From Nocardioides sp. Soil774 (GTDB lineage: Bacteria > Actinomycetota > Actinomycetes > Propionibacteriales > Nocardioidaceae), in the NCBI RefSeq assembly GCF_001428125.1, contig NZ_LMSM01000005.1:129701-193700 (forward strand): 64,000 nt of DNA. Direction: 5' to 3'. The notes beneath the pieces were generated by a model, which ran no database searches, was not told the DNA's origin, and saw only the letters and a program-made list of their open reading frames with translations. This document shows, piece after piece, positions 30,007-42,988 of the stretch. Within the stretch, counting starts at the first letter, position 1. Each line of letters starts with the position of its first letter. A program made the position numbers and the translations under genes.

Positions 30007-30827
30007 GCGCCCAGGCCCCGCACCGCGTCGTTGCCGCGGAGCGCGGCCTCGCGCAGCGCGGCGACGTCGGGCCCGGCGCGCAGCACCTCGCGCGAGGAGC
30101 TCGGGAGCGCCCACCGTGCGGCGGAGCCGAAGATCCGCTCCAGGTCGGCGGTGGTGCCGCCCTGGGCGCCGTAGCCGGGCACCAGGAGGGGGCCGCCGAT
30201 GTCGAGGTCCTCGTCGGTCTCGCCGATGGTGGCCCCCACCACCGCCCCGAAGGACCCGACCGGCTCGGCTCCCGCGTTGAGCCGGCGCAGGTGCTCCAGG
30301 ACCGTGCCGGCGACGGTGGCCTCGCCGTTGCGGGCGTGCTGGACCTCGGGGCCCTCCTTGTTGGAGGTCAGCGCCAGCACGAACAGGCCGCCGCCGTGGC
30401 GCCGGCATGCCTCGATCATCGGGTCCAGGGAGCCGAAGCCGAGGTAGGGGCTGGCGGTGACGGCGTCGGAGCCGAGCGGCGAGGACGGGTCGAGGTAGGC
30501 GTCGGCGTAGGCCTGGCTGGTGGAGCCGATGTCGCCACGCTTGACGTCGAGCAGCACGAGCGCGCCCGCGGCCCGCGACTCCGCGATCACGCGCTCGAGC
30601 ACCGCGACCCCGCGGCTGCCGAAGCGCTCGTAGAAGGCGCTCTGCGGCTTCACCACGCCGACCACCGGGGCGACGGCCTCCACGACCGTGAGCGCGAAGC
30701 GCTCGAGCGACGCCACGTCGTCCGACAGCCCCCACTCCTGCATCAGGGCGGCGTGGGGGTCGATGCCGACGCAGAAGCGGCCGCGCTCCTCGATCGCGCG
30801 GGCCAGCCGGGTGCCGAAGGGGGTCAT
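30003..30827 (-). CDS. pyrF: Orotidine 5'-phosphate decarboxylase (family 2)
   Basis: A 274-residue PyrF of the longer family 2 type found in actinobacteria and myxobacteria. The catalytic K/D array lies in LLDVKRGDIGSTSQAYADAYL. Other segments: CVGIDPHAALMQEWGL, VKPQSAFYERFG and LVPGYGAQGG. It makes UMP from OMP. ATG 30827 overlaps the preceding gene as ATGA. Part of the carA leader-controlled operon. Confidence 0.96.
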   Translation of the reverse strand: MTPFGTRLARAIEERGRFCVGIDPHAALMQEWGLSDDVASLERFALTVVEAVAPVVGVVKPQSAFYERFGSRGVAVLERVIAESRAAGALVLLDVKRGDIGSTSQAYADAYLDPSSPLGSDAVTASPYLGFGSLDPMIEACRRHGGGLFVLALTSNKEGPEVQHARNGEATVAGTVLEHLRRLNAGAEPVGSFGAVVGATIGETDEDLDIGGPLLVPGYGAQGGTTADLERIFGSAARWALPSSSREVLRAGPDVAALREAALRGNDAVRGLGA

Positions 30828-31666
30828 GCGTCCTCCTGGAGGTCGTGGGACGGGTCGAGGGCGACCCGCAGGCGGGCCACCGTCGTCGGGTCGTGGAGCA
30901 GCGCGGTGCCGACCTGGACCGCGACGGCACCGGCGGCCAGGTAGGTGCGGGCGGAGGCGACGTCGTGCACGCCGCCGCAGGCGATCACGGGCACCGCCGG
31001 CACCGAGCGGCGTACGACGCCCACGCAGCGCAGCGTGATCGGGGCCAGCGCCGGGCCGCTGAGCCCGCCGGCGCGGCCGTCGGGGAAGGCGGCCGGCACG
31101 GAGTTGCCGATCACGACCGCGGTGGCGCCGGCGTCGTGGCAGGCCCGCGCGGACTCGACGACCCGGGAGACGTCGGGGCGCAGCTTGGCCAGGACCGGCC
31201 GGTCCGCGGGGAACTCGCGCCGCACGGCCGCGATGACGCTGGCGGCGTGGAACGGCTCGCGCACCTCGAACAGCCCGCCGCCCACCTCGTCGGGGGCGCC
31301 GACGTTGACCTCGAGGCCGGCGACGCCGGGCGCGCGGCTCAGCCGGCGCGCGAGGTCTGCGTACTCCCCCATCGTCGCCCCGGCGATCGAGACGAACACG
31401 CGTGCGCCGGCCCGGACCAGCCACGGCAGCTCGGTGGCGAGGAAGTGCTCGAGCCCCGGGTTGGGCAGCCCGACGGCGTTGACCAGCCCGCCCGGCGCCT
31501 CGACGACGCGCGGGCCGGGGCCGCCGGCGCGGGCATCGAGGGTGATCGAGCGGGTGGCGAGGTCGAGGCCGGCGAGCCCGTCGGGCCCGCAGAAGGGCTC
31601 CAGCTCACGACCCGTGCCGCCGCAGCCGGCGGCGACCATCACCGGCCCCGGGAGCGCGGCGCTCAC
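30824..31666 (-). CDS. Class-1B dihydroorotate dehydrogenase-like, catalytic Cys lost
   Basis: A 280-residue TIM-barrel protein that aligns along its length with PyrD class 1B: LVNAVGLPNPGLE, LSGPALAPITLR and the phosphate-site GGVHDVASARTYLAAGAVAVQVGTALL. But active-site residues are changed. The N-x-S-C-P-N motif reads NVGAPD (residues 121-126), so the base cysteine is alanine and the following asparagine is aspartate. The VKA lysine is arginine and the INT segment is altered. FMN binding may persist; normal dihydroorotate oxidation is unlikely. GTG 31666 overlaps pyrK as GTGA; ATG 31678 is an alternative. A normal class 2 PyrD is two genes upstream. Confidence 0.85.
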   Translation of the reverse strand: MSAALPGPVMVAAGCGGTGRELEPFCGPDGLAGLDLATRSITLDARAGGPGPRVVEAPGGLVNAVGLPNPGLEHFLATELPWLVRAGARVFVSIAGATMGEYADLARRLSRAPGVAGLEVNVGAPDEVGGGLFEVREPFHAASVIAAVRREFPADRPVLAKLRPDVSRVVESARACHDAGATAVVIGNSVPAAFPDGRAGGLSGPALAPITLRCVGVVRRSVPAVPVIACGGVHDVASARTYLAAGAVAVQVGTALLHDPTTVARLRVALDPSHDLQEDA

Positions 31667-32472
31667 ACCGCGTCCCATCGCACGCGGTCGCCGCGGACGA
31701 CCGGACCCTCGGCACAGGCGCGGACGACGCGGTCCACGCCGTCCTCGCCCACGACCGGCAGCGGGCAACCGTGGCACAGCCCGGTGCCGCACGGCACGGC
31801 CGTCTCGACCGCCACCTGGCTCCACGCACCGGCGCGCTCGGCGGCGCCGGCCGCGGCGCGCAGCGTGTCGGTGGGCCCGGCGGCGTAGACGACGTCCGCG
31901 TCGCTGCGGCGCACCAGGTCGTCGACGTGGTCGGCGACCGACCCGCGCTGCCCGACGGAGCCGTCGGCGGTCAGGACCGTGACGGAGCGGGCGGAGCGAC
32001 GTGCCTCGAGGGCGGACAGCAGGCGTGACTCGTCGGGGGCGGAGACGACCAGCGACACCGCGCAGCCGCGCTCGCGCAGGCGCTCGGCGAGCGGGAAGAG
32101 CGGCGCGGCCGCGTATCCCTCGCCGACCAGGAGGCACGACACGGCCTCCTTCGGCAGCGCGAACGGGCGACCGAGCGGGCCGGTGATCGCCACGCGGGCG
32201 CCCACCGGCTGCGCGGCGAGCCACTGCGTGCCGCTGCCGCGGGCCTCGAGCACCACGTCGAGCGTCGGACCGAACGCGCTCGACGCCCGCACCCGGTGGA
32301 TCCACAGCGCGCGCCGGGCGACGTGGCCCGCGACGCTCACGGCCACGAAGTTGCCCGCGCGGAAGCGCTCGGGCACCCCCGGCGCGGTCAGCGTGAGGTG
32401 GCGGTAGGCGCCGACGCGCTTGGTGGCGACCACCTCGCCCTCGACGTGGACCGGACCGGTGGGCTCAGGCAT
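31663..32472 (-). CDS. pyrK: Dihydroorotate dehydrogenase electron-transfer subunit
   Basis: A 269-residue FAD and [2Fe-2S] protein of the ferredoxin reductase type. It has an N-terminal FAD beta barrel (FRAGNFVAVSVAGHVARRALWIHRV), a nucleotide domain (LLVGEGYAAAPLFPLAERL, then VYAAGPTD) and the iron-sulfur cysteines in PCGTGLCHGCPLPVVGEDG...RACAEGP. In class 1B enzymes PyrK passes electrons from PyrD to NAD+. Here the adjacent PyrD partner lacks its catalytic cysteine, so the pair may serve another oxidoreductase reaction. Confidence 0.93.
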   Translation of the reverse strand: MPEPTGPVHVEGEVVATKRVGAYRHLTLTAPGVPERFRAGNFVAVSVAGHVARRALWIHRVRASSAFGPTLDVVLEARGSGTQWLAAQPVGARVAITGPLGRPFALPKEAVSCLLVGEGYAAAPLFPLAERLRERGCAVSLVVSAPDESRLLSALEARRSARSVTVLTADGSVGQRGSVADHVDDLVRRSDADVVYAAGPTDTLRAAAGAAERAGAWSQVAVETAVPCGTGLCHGCPLPVVGEDGVDRVVRACAEGPVVRGDRVRWDAV

Positions 32473-32481
32473 GGCGCTCGC

Positions 32482-33522
32482 TCACCGGCGACCGTCGGCC
32501 GACTCGAGCCCGCGCACGATGCGCCGCGGCCAGAGAGGTCCCTCGTAGACGAACGCGGTGTAGCCCTGCAGCAGGTCGGCGCCCGCCTCGAGGCGCCGGC
32601 GCGCGTCGTCGACGGTCGTGATGCCGCCGACGCCGACCAGCGTGAGATCGGACCCGACGCGCGAGCGCAGCAGGCGTACGACGTCCTCCGAGCGCTGCGT
32701 GAGCGGGCGACCGCTCAGCCCGCCCGCACCGATGCGCCCGACGTCCGCGGCGTCGCTGGCGAGGCCCTCGCGGCTGGTCGTGGTGTTGGTGGCGATGATG
32801 CCGTCGAGTCCGCTGGCCAGGGCGAGGTCGGCGACCGCGAGCACGTCGTCGTCGCTGAGGTCGGGCGCGATCTTGACCAGCAGCGGCACCCGCCGCTCCG
32901 GGCTCACCTCGTCGGCACGGCGGCGTACGGCGGCGAGCAGCGGCTCGAGCTTCTCGACCGCCTGCAGGTCGCGCAGGCCCGGGGTGTTGGGCGAGGAGAC
33001 GTTGACGACGAGGTAGTCGGCGTAGGGGGCCAGGAGCCCGGCCGACTTCTCGTAGTCGCGGGCTGCGTCCTCCTCCGGCACGACCTTGGTCTTGCCGATG
33101 TTGACGCCGAGGAGCGTCGACCCGCCCCCGGCGCGCCACCCGGCGAGCCGGCGGGCGACGACCTCGGCGCCGTCGTTGTTGAAGCCCATGCGGTTCACGA
33201 TCGCGTGGTCGGCCTTCAGCCGGAACAACCGCGGCTGTGGGTTGCCGGGCTGCGCCTCGCCGGTGACGGTGCCGACCTCGACGTGGCCGAAGCCGAGCGC
33301 GGCCAGGCCGTCGATGCCCACCGCGTTCTTGTCGAAGCCGGCCGCCAGGCCGAGGGGGTGCGGGAACGTCAGACCCATCGCGTGCACCGGCCTCGACGGC
33401 ACCCGCACGGCCCGGCTGGTCACCGGCTCCGCCCCGCGGATCGCGCGGAACGCGGCGTGGTGGATGCGCTCGGCGTCGATCCGGGTCAGGGCGTGCTCGA
33501 AGAGGACGTCGTAGGGCTTCAC
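32482..33522 (-). CDS. pyrD: Quinone-dependent dihydroorotate dehydrogenase (class 2)
   Basis: A 346-residue class 2 enzyme oxidising dihydroorotate with menaquinone at the membrane. The N-terminal amphipathic helix ([26 protein letters not shown]) is the class 2 quinone-tunnel region. The catalytic serine sits in [16 protein letters not shown]. Other segments: [19 protein letters not shown] and GGLSGRPL. All expected residues are intact, so this is the working enzyme of the pathway. GTG start 3 bases after carB. Confidence 0.96.
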   Translation of the reverse strand: MKPYDVLFEHALTRIDAERIHHAAFRAIRGAEPVTSRAVRVPSRPVHAMGLTFPHPLGLAAGFDKNAVGIDGLAALGFGHVEVGTVTGEAQPGNPQPRLFRLKADHAIVNRMGFNNDGAEVVARRLAGWRAGGGSTLLGVNIGKTKVVPEEDAARDYEKSAGLLAPYADYLVVNVSSPNTPGLRDLQAVEKLEPLLAAVRRRADEVSPERRVPLLVKIAPDLSDDDVLAVADLALASGLDGIIATNTTTSREGLASDAADVGRIGAGGLSGRPLTQRSEDVVRLLRSRVGSDLTLVGVGGITTVDDARRRLEAGADLLQGYTAFVYEGPLWPRRIVRGLESADGRR

Positions 33523-33525
33523 CGC

Positions 33526-36867
<3,342 letters not shown>

Positions 36868-36868
36868 G

Positions 36869-38011
36869 TCAGGCCTTCCCGTCCATGAGCTCGCAGAACC
36901 GGTCGAAGAGGTACGCCGCGTCGTGCGGGCCGGCCGCGGCCTCGGGGTGGTACTGCACGGAGAACGAGCGCAGCCGGCCCTCGGGGTCGCGCAGCTCGAG
37001 GCCCTCGACCACGTCGTCGTTGAGGCACACGTGGCTGACGGTGACCTCGCCGAACTCGGTGGCGGTGGAGCCCTCGAGCGGGGCGTCGACCGCGAAGCCG
37101 TGGTTGTGGGCGGTGACCTCGACCTTGCCGGTCGTGCGGTCCATGACCGGCTGGTTGATGCCGCGGTGGCCGTACTTCAGCTTGTAGGTGCCGAAGCCCA
37201 GTGCGCGGCCGAAGAGCTGGTTGCCGAAGCAGATGCCGAAATAGGGGATGCCGGCGCCGAGCGCCTGCTGGAGGAGCTCGACCTGGTCGGTGGTCGCGGC
37301 CGGGTCGCCGGGGCCGTTGCTGAAGAACAGCCCGTCGGGTGCGACGGCCTGCACGTCGGCGAGGGTCGCGGTCGCGGGCAGCACGTGCACCTCGATGCCG
37401 CGCTGGCTCATCATGCGGGGCGTGTTGCCCTTGATGCCGAGGTCCACGGCGGCGACGGTGAAGCGCTTGTCGCCCTCGGCCGGGACGACGTAGGCCTCCT
37501 GCGTCGACACCGACCCGCTGAGGTTGGCGCCGCTCATCTCGCCCGAGTCGAGCACGCGCGCCAGCAGGCGCTCGGGGTCGGTCTCGGTCGTGGAGATCCC
37601 CACCCGCATCGCCCCGCGCTCGCGCAGGTGGCGGGTCAGCGCGCGGGTGTCGACGCCGCTGATGCCGACGACACCCTGTGCGCGGAGGTCGTCGACGAGG
37701 CTGCGCGTGCTGCGCCAGCTGCTCGGGACCCGTGCGGGGTCGCGCACGACGTAGCCGGCGACCCAGATGCGCGAGGACTCCTCGTCCTCGTCGTTCATCC
37801 CGGTGTTGCCGACGTGCGGTGCCGTCATCACGACCACCTGGTGGTGGTAGCTGGGATCGGTGAGCGTCTCCTGGTAGCCGGTCATGCCGGTGGAGAAGAC
37901 CGCTTCGCCGAAGGTCTCGCCCTCGGCGCCGAAGGACTCGCCGCGGAAGGTGCGCCCGTCCTCGAGGACCAGGAGCGCGGGGATGGGCAGATTTCGGGCA
38001 GGCGGTGCCAC
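36869..38011 (-). CDS. carA: Carbamoyl phosphate synthase small (glutaminase) subunit
   Basis: A 380-residue glutamine amidotransferase subunit. The class I GATase triad is visible: cysteine in [11 protein letters not shown], histidine and glutamate in YHPEAAAGP, plus the structural HNHGF. GTG 38011 is preferred because AAGGAGG lies 6 bases upstream, inside a conserved leader; no in-frame similarity exists further out. First gene of carA-carB-pyrD-pyrK-pyrD-like-pyrF. It is probably repressed at translation by PyrR. Confidence 0.97.
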   Translation of the reverse strand: MAPPARNLPIPALLVLEDGRTFRGESFGAEGETFGEAVFSTGMTGYQETLTDPSYHHQVVVMTAPHVGNTGMNDEDEESSRIWVAGYVVRDPARVPSSWRSTRSLVDDLRAQGVVGISGVDTRALTRHLRERGAMRVGISTTETDPERLLARVLDSGEMSGANLSGSVSTQEAYVVPAEGDKRFTVAAVDLGIKGNTPRMMSQRGIEVHVLPATATLADVQAVAPDGLFFSNGPGDPAATTDQVELLQQALGAGIPYFGICFGNQLFGRALGFGTYKLKYGHRGINQPVMDRTTGKVEVTAHNHGFAVDAPLEGSTATEFGEVTVSHVCLNDDVVEGLELRDPEGRLRSFSVQYHPEAAAGPHDAAYLFDRFCELMDGKA

Positions 38012-38017
38012 GCCGTA

Positions 38018-38057
38018 CCTCCTTCTCCGCCTCACGGGACGGATCGTTAAAGGATGT
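38018..38057 (-). promoter_or_regulatory. PyrR-binding leader of carA operon
   Basis: A 40-nt leader segment differing by one base from the pyrR leader at 52445. On the minus strand it can fold as CCGTC-CCGTGA-GGCGG; the loop and right arm TCCCGTGAGGC match the PyrR anti-antiterminator loop consensus UCCNGNGAGGY. The Shine-Dalgarno AAGGAGG of carA follows directly, so bound PyrR-UMP would hide it. This is the mechanism established for Mycobacterium smegmatis PyrR. Confidence 0.8.
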
Positions 38058-38070
38058 TCGAGCGACGCCG

Positions 38071-38076
38071 ACCCTA
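38071..38076 (-). promoter_or_regulatory. -10 box of the carA operon
   Basis: TAGGGT on the minus strand, followed by CG as in the pyrR promoter. The transcript would begin about 7 bases before the conserved PyrR leader. Confidence 0.5.
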
Positions 38077-39627
38077 TCAGTGGATCGGTGCCCTGCCGTC
38101 GTCGGCGACACCGGGTGGACCGTGGCGTCGCGCCCCCTGCCGGTGCCCCCACGCGATGGACAGCGCCACCGCGTCGCGCCACGCGGCGTGGGCCTCGTCG
38201 CGGGCTGCGGCGCCCACCTGCGAGCGCCACTCGGCGGCACGGTGCCAGTGCGAGCGCAGCACGCTGCGGTCGGGCCAGTAGCCCACCGCGAGCCCTGCGG
38301 CGTACGCCGCCCCGAGCGAGACGCTCTCGGCCATCATCGGGCGGATCACCGGCACGTCGAGGACGTCGGCGACTGTCTGCATGAGCAGGTTGTTGGCCGT
38401 CATGCCCCCGTCGACGGCGAGGAAGGCCATCGCCGCGCCCGCGTCCTTCGTCATCGCGTCCACGACGTCGCGCGTCTGCCACGCCACCGCCTCCAGCACG
38501 GCCCGGGCCAGGTGGCCCTTCTCGATGTAGGAGGTCAGCCCGAGCACGGTCCCCTGCGCGTCGGGCTCCCAGTGGGGTGCGTAGAGGCCCGAGAACGCCG
38601 GCACGATCACGCAGCCACCGTTGTCCTCGACCGTCGCGGCGAGGGTCTCGATCTCGGGCGCGGTGCGGATCAGGCCCAGGCTGGTGCGGCACCACTCGAC
38701 CAGGGACCCGGCCGCTGCCACCGAGCCCTCGAGGGCGTACGTCGCCGGCTCGCCCTCCGCGCTCGCGGCGAGGGTCGTGATGAGGCCCGACGAGGAGCGC
38801 ACGACCTCGGTGCCGGTGTTGAGAAGCAGGAAGCTCCCGGTCCCGAACGTGCACTTGGCCTCACCCTTGTCGAAGGCCGTCTGGCCCAGCAGCGAGGCCT
38901 GCTGGTCGCCGACGAGCGCGCCGATCGGGATGCCCGGCACCCCGTGGCGCGTGGTGCCGACGACACCGATGGAGGGCCGGATCTCGGGGAGCATGCTGGC
39001 CGGGATCCGCATGCACGCCAGGAGCTCGGGGTCCCACGCCAGGGTCCGGAGGTCCATCAGGAGCGTGCGGCTGGCGTTGGTCACGTCGGTCACGTGCAGT
39101 CCGCCGGTCAGGTTCCACACGAGCCAGGTGTCCATGGTGCCGAAGAGCAGCTCCCCCGCCTCCGCGCGCTCGCGCAGGCCGGGGTCGCTGTCGAGCAGCC
39201 AGCGCAGCGTGGGGCCCGACGGGTAGGAGGACAGCGGGAGACCCGTGCGCTCGGCCAGCCAGTCGGGGTCGGCGTGGTCGGTGAGCTCGGCGAGGCGATC
39301 GGCGGTGCGCACGTCCTGCCACACGATCGCCGGGCCGACGGGTGCGCCGGTGGCGCGGTCCCAGACGACCGTGGTCTCGCGCTGGTTGGTCACGCCGAGC
39401 GAGACCACCTCGCTCGCGTCGACCGCGGCGTCCTCGAGGGCCTGCGGCAGCAGCTCCCGGGTGATCTGCCAGATCTCGGCGGCGTCGTGCTCGACCCAGC
39501 CCGGTCTCGGGTAGTGCTGCTGGTGCGGGCGCTGCGCGACCGAGACCATCCGCCCGCTGCGGTCGAACAGCAGGCACCGCGTCGAGGTCGTGCCCTGGTC
39601 GATGGCCGCGACGAAGGACCGCTTCAC
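38077..39627 (-). CDS. glpK: Glycerol kinase, first copy
   Basis: A 516-residue FGGY-family kinase phosphorylating glycerol to glycerol-3-phosphate. Signatures: [16 protein letters not shown] (phosphate 1), [33 protein letters not shown] and the C-terminal FGGY segment [19 protein letters not shown] 39627 overlaps the iclR stop as GTGA, so regulator and kinase are one unit. The C-terminal 20 residues after the last helix are basic and unconserved. A second glycerol kinase is encoded at 41464 on the opposite strand; the two differ considerably in sequence, so they are old paralogues. Confidence 0.94.
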   Translation of the reverse strand: MKRSFVAAIDQGTTSTRCLLFDRSGRMVSVAQRPHQQHYPRPGWVEHDAAEIWQITRELLPQALEDAAVDASEVVSLGVTNQRETTVVWDRATGAPVGPAIVWQDVRTADRLAELTDHADPDWLAERTGLPLSSYPSGPTLRWLLDSDPGLRERAEAGELLFGTMDTWLVWNLTGGLHVTDVTNASRTLLMDLRTLAWDPELLACMRIPASMLPEIRPSIGVVGTTRHGVPGIPIGALVGDQQASLLGQTAFDKGEAKCTFGTGSFLLLNTGTEVVRSSSGLITTLAASAEGEPATYALEGSVAAAGSLVEWCRTSLGLIRTAPEIETLAATVEDNGGCVIVPAFSGLYAPHWEPDAQGTVLGLTSYIEKGHLARAVLEAVAWQTRDVVDAMTKDAGAAMAFLAVDGGMTANNLLMQTVADVLDVPVIRPMMAESVSLGAAYAAGLAVGYWPDRSVLRSHWHRAAEWRSQVGAAARDEAHAAWRDAVALSIAWGHRQGARRHGPPGVADDGRAPIH

Positions 39628-40394
39628 GGGCGACGCCCGTGCCCGAGCTCGCGCGAGACCGCCCGGGCCGCGTCGGTGACGTGGCCGGCGACCGAGACCA
39701 GCGGTCGCGAGCGCGCGTCGCACAGCTCGTCGGGTGCGCCCTCGACGCCGATCGCCGCCACGACGTAGCCCGAGCGGTCGCGCACGGGAGCCGCCAGGGC
39801 CGCGACTCCCGGCTCCCGCTCCTCGACGTCGGCGGCCCACCCGACGTCGCGCACGTCGGCGAGCTGGCGCTGCAGGGCCGGCCAGTCGACCACCGTGCGG
39901 TAGGTGTGGCTCTCCAGCCCCGACGCCATCGCCGCCCGCATGGCCCGGGGGTCGTGGGCCAGGAGCACCTTGCCGAGCGCGCTGGCGTGCAACGGGAAGG
40001 ACGTGCCCGTGACCAGCGTCTGCGGCCTGCTGTCGGGTCGGAAGACGTGGTGCACGACGACCACGCCAGCGCCCTCCAGCGTGCCCACGTGCACCGCGAG
40101 GTGGGTGCGCGAGGCGAGGGCGTCGGCCCAGTTGATGGCGCGCGAGCGCAGCTCGTTGTGGTCGAGGGCGGGCGCCGCGAGCTGCAGCAGCCCGACCCCG
40201 ACGGCGTAGAGCCCGGACTCCTCGTCCTGGTCGACGAAGCCGACGTCCTTGAGGGTCTGGAGCAGGCCGTGGGCGGTGCCCTTCGCCAGTCCGAGCGCGG
40301 ACGCCAGGTGGTGCAGCGGCGTGGGCTGGGCCTCGGACGCCAGGACCTGCAGGATGGCCGCGGCCCGCTCCACCGACTGCACCCGTCCCGGCAT
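39624..40394 (-). CDS. IclR-family regulator of glycerol genes
   Basis: A 256-residue regulator. The N-terminal winged helix has SVERAAAILQVLASEAQPTPLHHLASALGLAKGTAHGLLQTL. The C-terminal effector domain has HASALGKVLLAHDP and VAALAAPVRDRSGYVVAAIGV. It is like GylR of Streptomyces, which controls glycerol use. Divergent from glpF-glpK-glpD and coupled to glpK1. ATG 40394 is 7 bases from a TAACGT box, so probably leaderless. It probably binds the two palindromes at 40440-40479 and so controls both directions. Confidence 0.92.
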   Translation of the reverse strand: MPGRVQSVERAAAILQVLASEAQPTPLHHLASALGLAKGTAHGLLQTLKDVGFVDQDEESGLYAVGVGLLQLAAPALDHNELRSRAINWADALASRTHLAVHVGTLEGAGVVVVHHVFRPDSRPQTLVTGTSFPLHASALGKVLLAHDPRAMRAAMASGLESHTYRTVVDWPALQRQLADVRDVGWAADVEEREPGVAALAAPVRDRSGYVVAAIGVEGAPDELCDARSRPLVSVAGHVTDAARAVSRELGHGRRP

Positions 40395-40401
40395 GTGACG
40401 A

Positions 40402-40407
40402 ACGTTA
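40402..40407 (-). promoter_or_regulatory. -10 box of iclR-glpK1
   Basis: TAACGT on the minus strand, 7 bases before the ATG, with TGTGGT 17 bases upstream. Confidence 0.45.
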
Positions 40408-40439
40408 CCCAGACCTTGGACAGAACCACAGGGGTCGCG

Positions 40440-40454
40440 TTCGACGATGTCGAA
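40440..40454. promoter_or_regulatory. IclR operator 1 in the glp divergent promoter
   Basis: TTCGACGATGTCGAA: perfect 6-bp arms around a 3-base centre. Identical to operator 2, with 25 bp between centres. Confidence 0.75.
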
Positions 40455-40464
40455 TCGACGGTCG

Positions 40465-40479
40465 TTCGACGATGTCGAA
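40465..40479. promoter_or_regulatory. IclR operator 2 in the glp divergent promoter
   Basis: A second identical TTCGACGATGTCGAA; here the palindrome extends one base on each side (GTTC...GAAC). It ends 9 bases before the -35 element of glpF. Confidence 0.75.
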
Positions 40480-40488
40480 CGCCGTGCG

Positions 40489-40518
40489 TTGTGGCGCTCG
40501 TCACCTCGTTCCTAGTGT
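40489..40518 (+). promoter_or_regulatory. Promoter of glpF-glpK2-glpD
   Basis: TTGTGG (40489-40494), an 18-base spacer and TAGTGT (40513-40518), with a leader of about 34 nt to the glpF start. Confidence 0.5.
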
Positions 40519-40558
40519 GCGCAGCCCATGACGGACAACACTCGAGGAGTTGGCACGC

Positions 40559-41410
40559 ATGACCAGTTTCGGACGCAGGACCTTGCTCGGTGAGGTGGTC
40601 GCCGAGTTCGCAGGCACGATGATCCTCATCCTGATGGGCGTCGGGGTGGTGGCCCAGGTGGTCACCGGCGACGGCGCCCTCGGTGACCACGACTCCATCG
40701 CCTGGGCCTGGGGGCTCGGCGTGACCTTCGGGGTCTACGTGGCGGCGCGCATCAGCGGCGCCCACCTCAACCCGGCCGTGAGCCTGGCCCTCGCGGCGTT
40801 CGGCGACTTCGAGTGGCGCAAGGTGCTGCCCTACGCGATCGCCCAGACCGCGGGCGCCTTCGCGGCCGCCCTGCTCGTGCGCTGGATCTACGCCGACGCC
40901 ATCGCGCTCGTCGACCCCGACCTCACCGTCGCCACGCAGGGGATCTTCTCCACCCTGCCGGGCAACGGCTCGCTCGACATCTCCACGAGCACCGCCTTCC
41001 TCGACCAGGTGATCGGCACGGCCATCCTGCTGTTCCTGGTCATGGCCGTGACCGACGTGCGCAACAGCGCACCGGTGGCGACCATCGCCCCCATCGTGGT
41101 CGGCCTCGTCGTGGTGGCCATCGGCATGGCCTGGGGCACCAACGCGGGCTACGCCATCAACCCGGCCCGCGACTTCGGCCCGCGCCTGGCCAGCTTCCTC
41201 ACCGGCTACGACACGGCCTTCGAGGACCAGCGCGGCCAGCTCTACTTCTGGGTGCCGCTCGTCGCGCCGCTCATCGGTGGACTGATCGGCGCCGCGGCCT
41301 ACCGTGGCCTCAGCCGATTCCTCCCCGACGAGGACGAGGCGCAGGAGACCGGCAGGATCCCCACCGACGCCCCGCGCGACCAGCACCTCGACTCCCACGC
41401 CCACGCCTGA
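40559..41410 (+). CDS. glpF: Glycerol facilitator (aquaglyceroporin)
   Basis: A 283-residue MIP-family channel with six transmembrane helices and both pore half-helices: [10 protein letters not shown] and AINPARDFG (the aspartate after NPAR is typical of glycerol channels). An acidic cytoplasmic tail ([11 protein letters not shown]) follows. ATG 40559 is preferred with GAGGAG 10 bases upstream; a TTG at 40550 is also in frame. First gene of the glycerol uptake operon. Confidence 0.94.
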   Translation: MTSFGRRTLLGEVVAEFAGTMILILMGVGVVAQVVTGDGALGDHDSIAWAWGLGVTFGVYVAARISGAHLNPAVSLALAAFGDFEWRKVLPYAIAQTAGAFAAALLVRWIYADAIALVDPDLTVATQGIFSTLPGNGSLDISTSTAFLDQVIGTAILLFLVMAVTDVRNSAPVATIAPIVVGLVVVAIGMAWGTNAGYAINPARDFGPRLASFLTGYDTAFEDQRGQLYFWVPLVAPLIGGLIGAAAYRGLSRFLPDEDEAQETGRIPTDAPRDQHLDSHAHA

Positions 41411-41463
41411 CCCACCCGCACCAGCCCGACCCCCACACCAGCCCCACCCAGGAGGAACCCACC

Positions 41464-42981
<1,518 letters not shown>

Positions 42982-42988
42982 GGACGCA

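Noticed and set aside
38018..38057. Classical transcription attenuator (terminator) at carA
   Set aside because: No U-tract or terminator hairpin follows the PyrR-type loop; the Shine-Dalgarno is adjacent, so a translational mechanism fits better.
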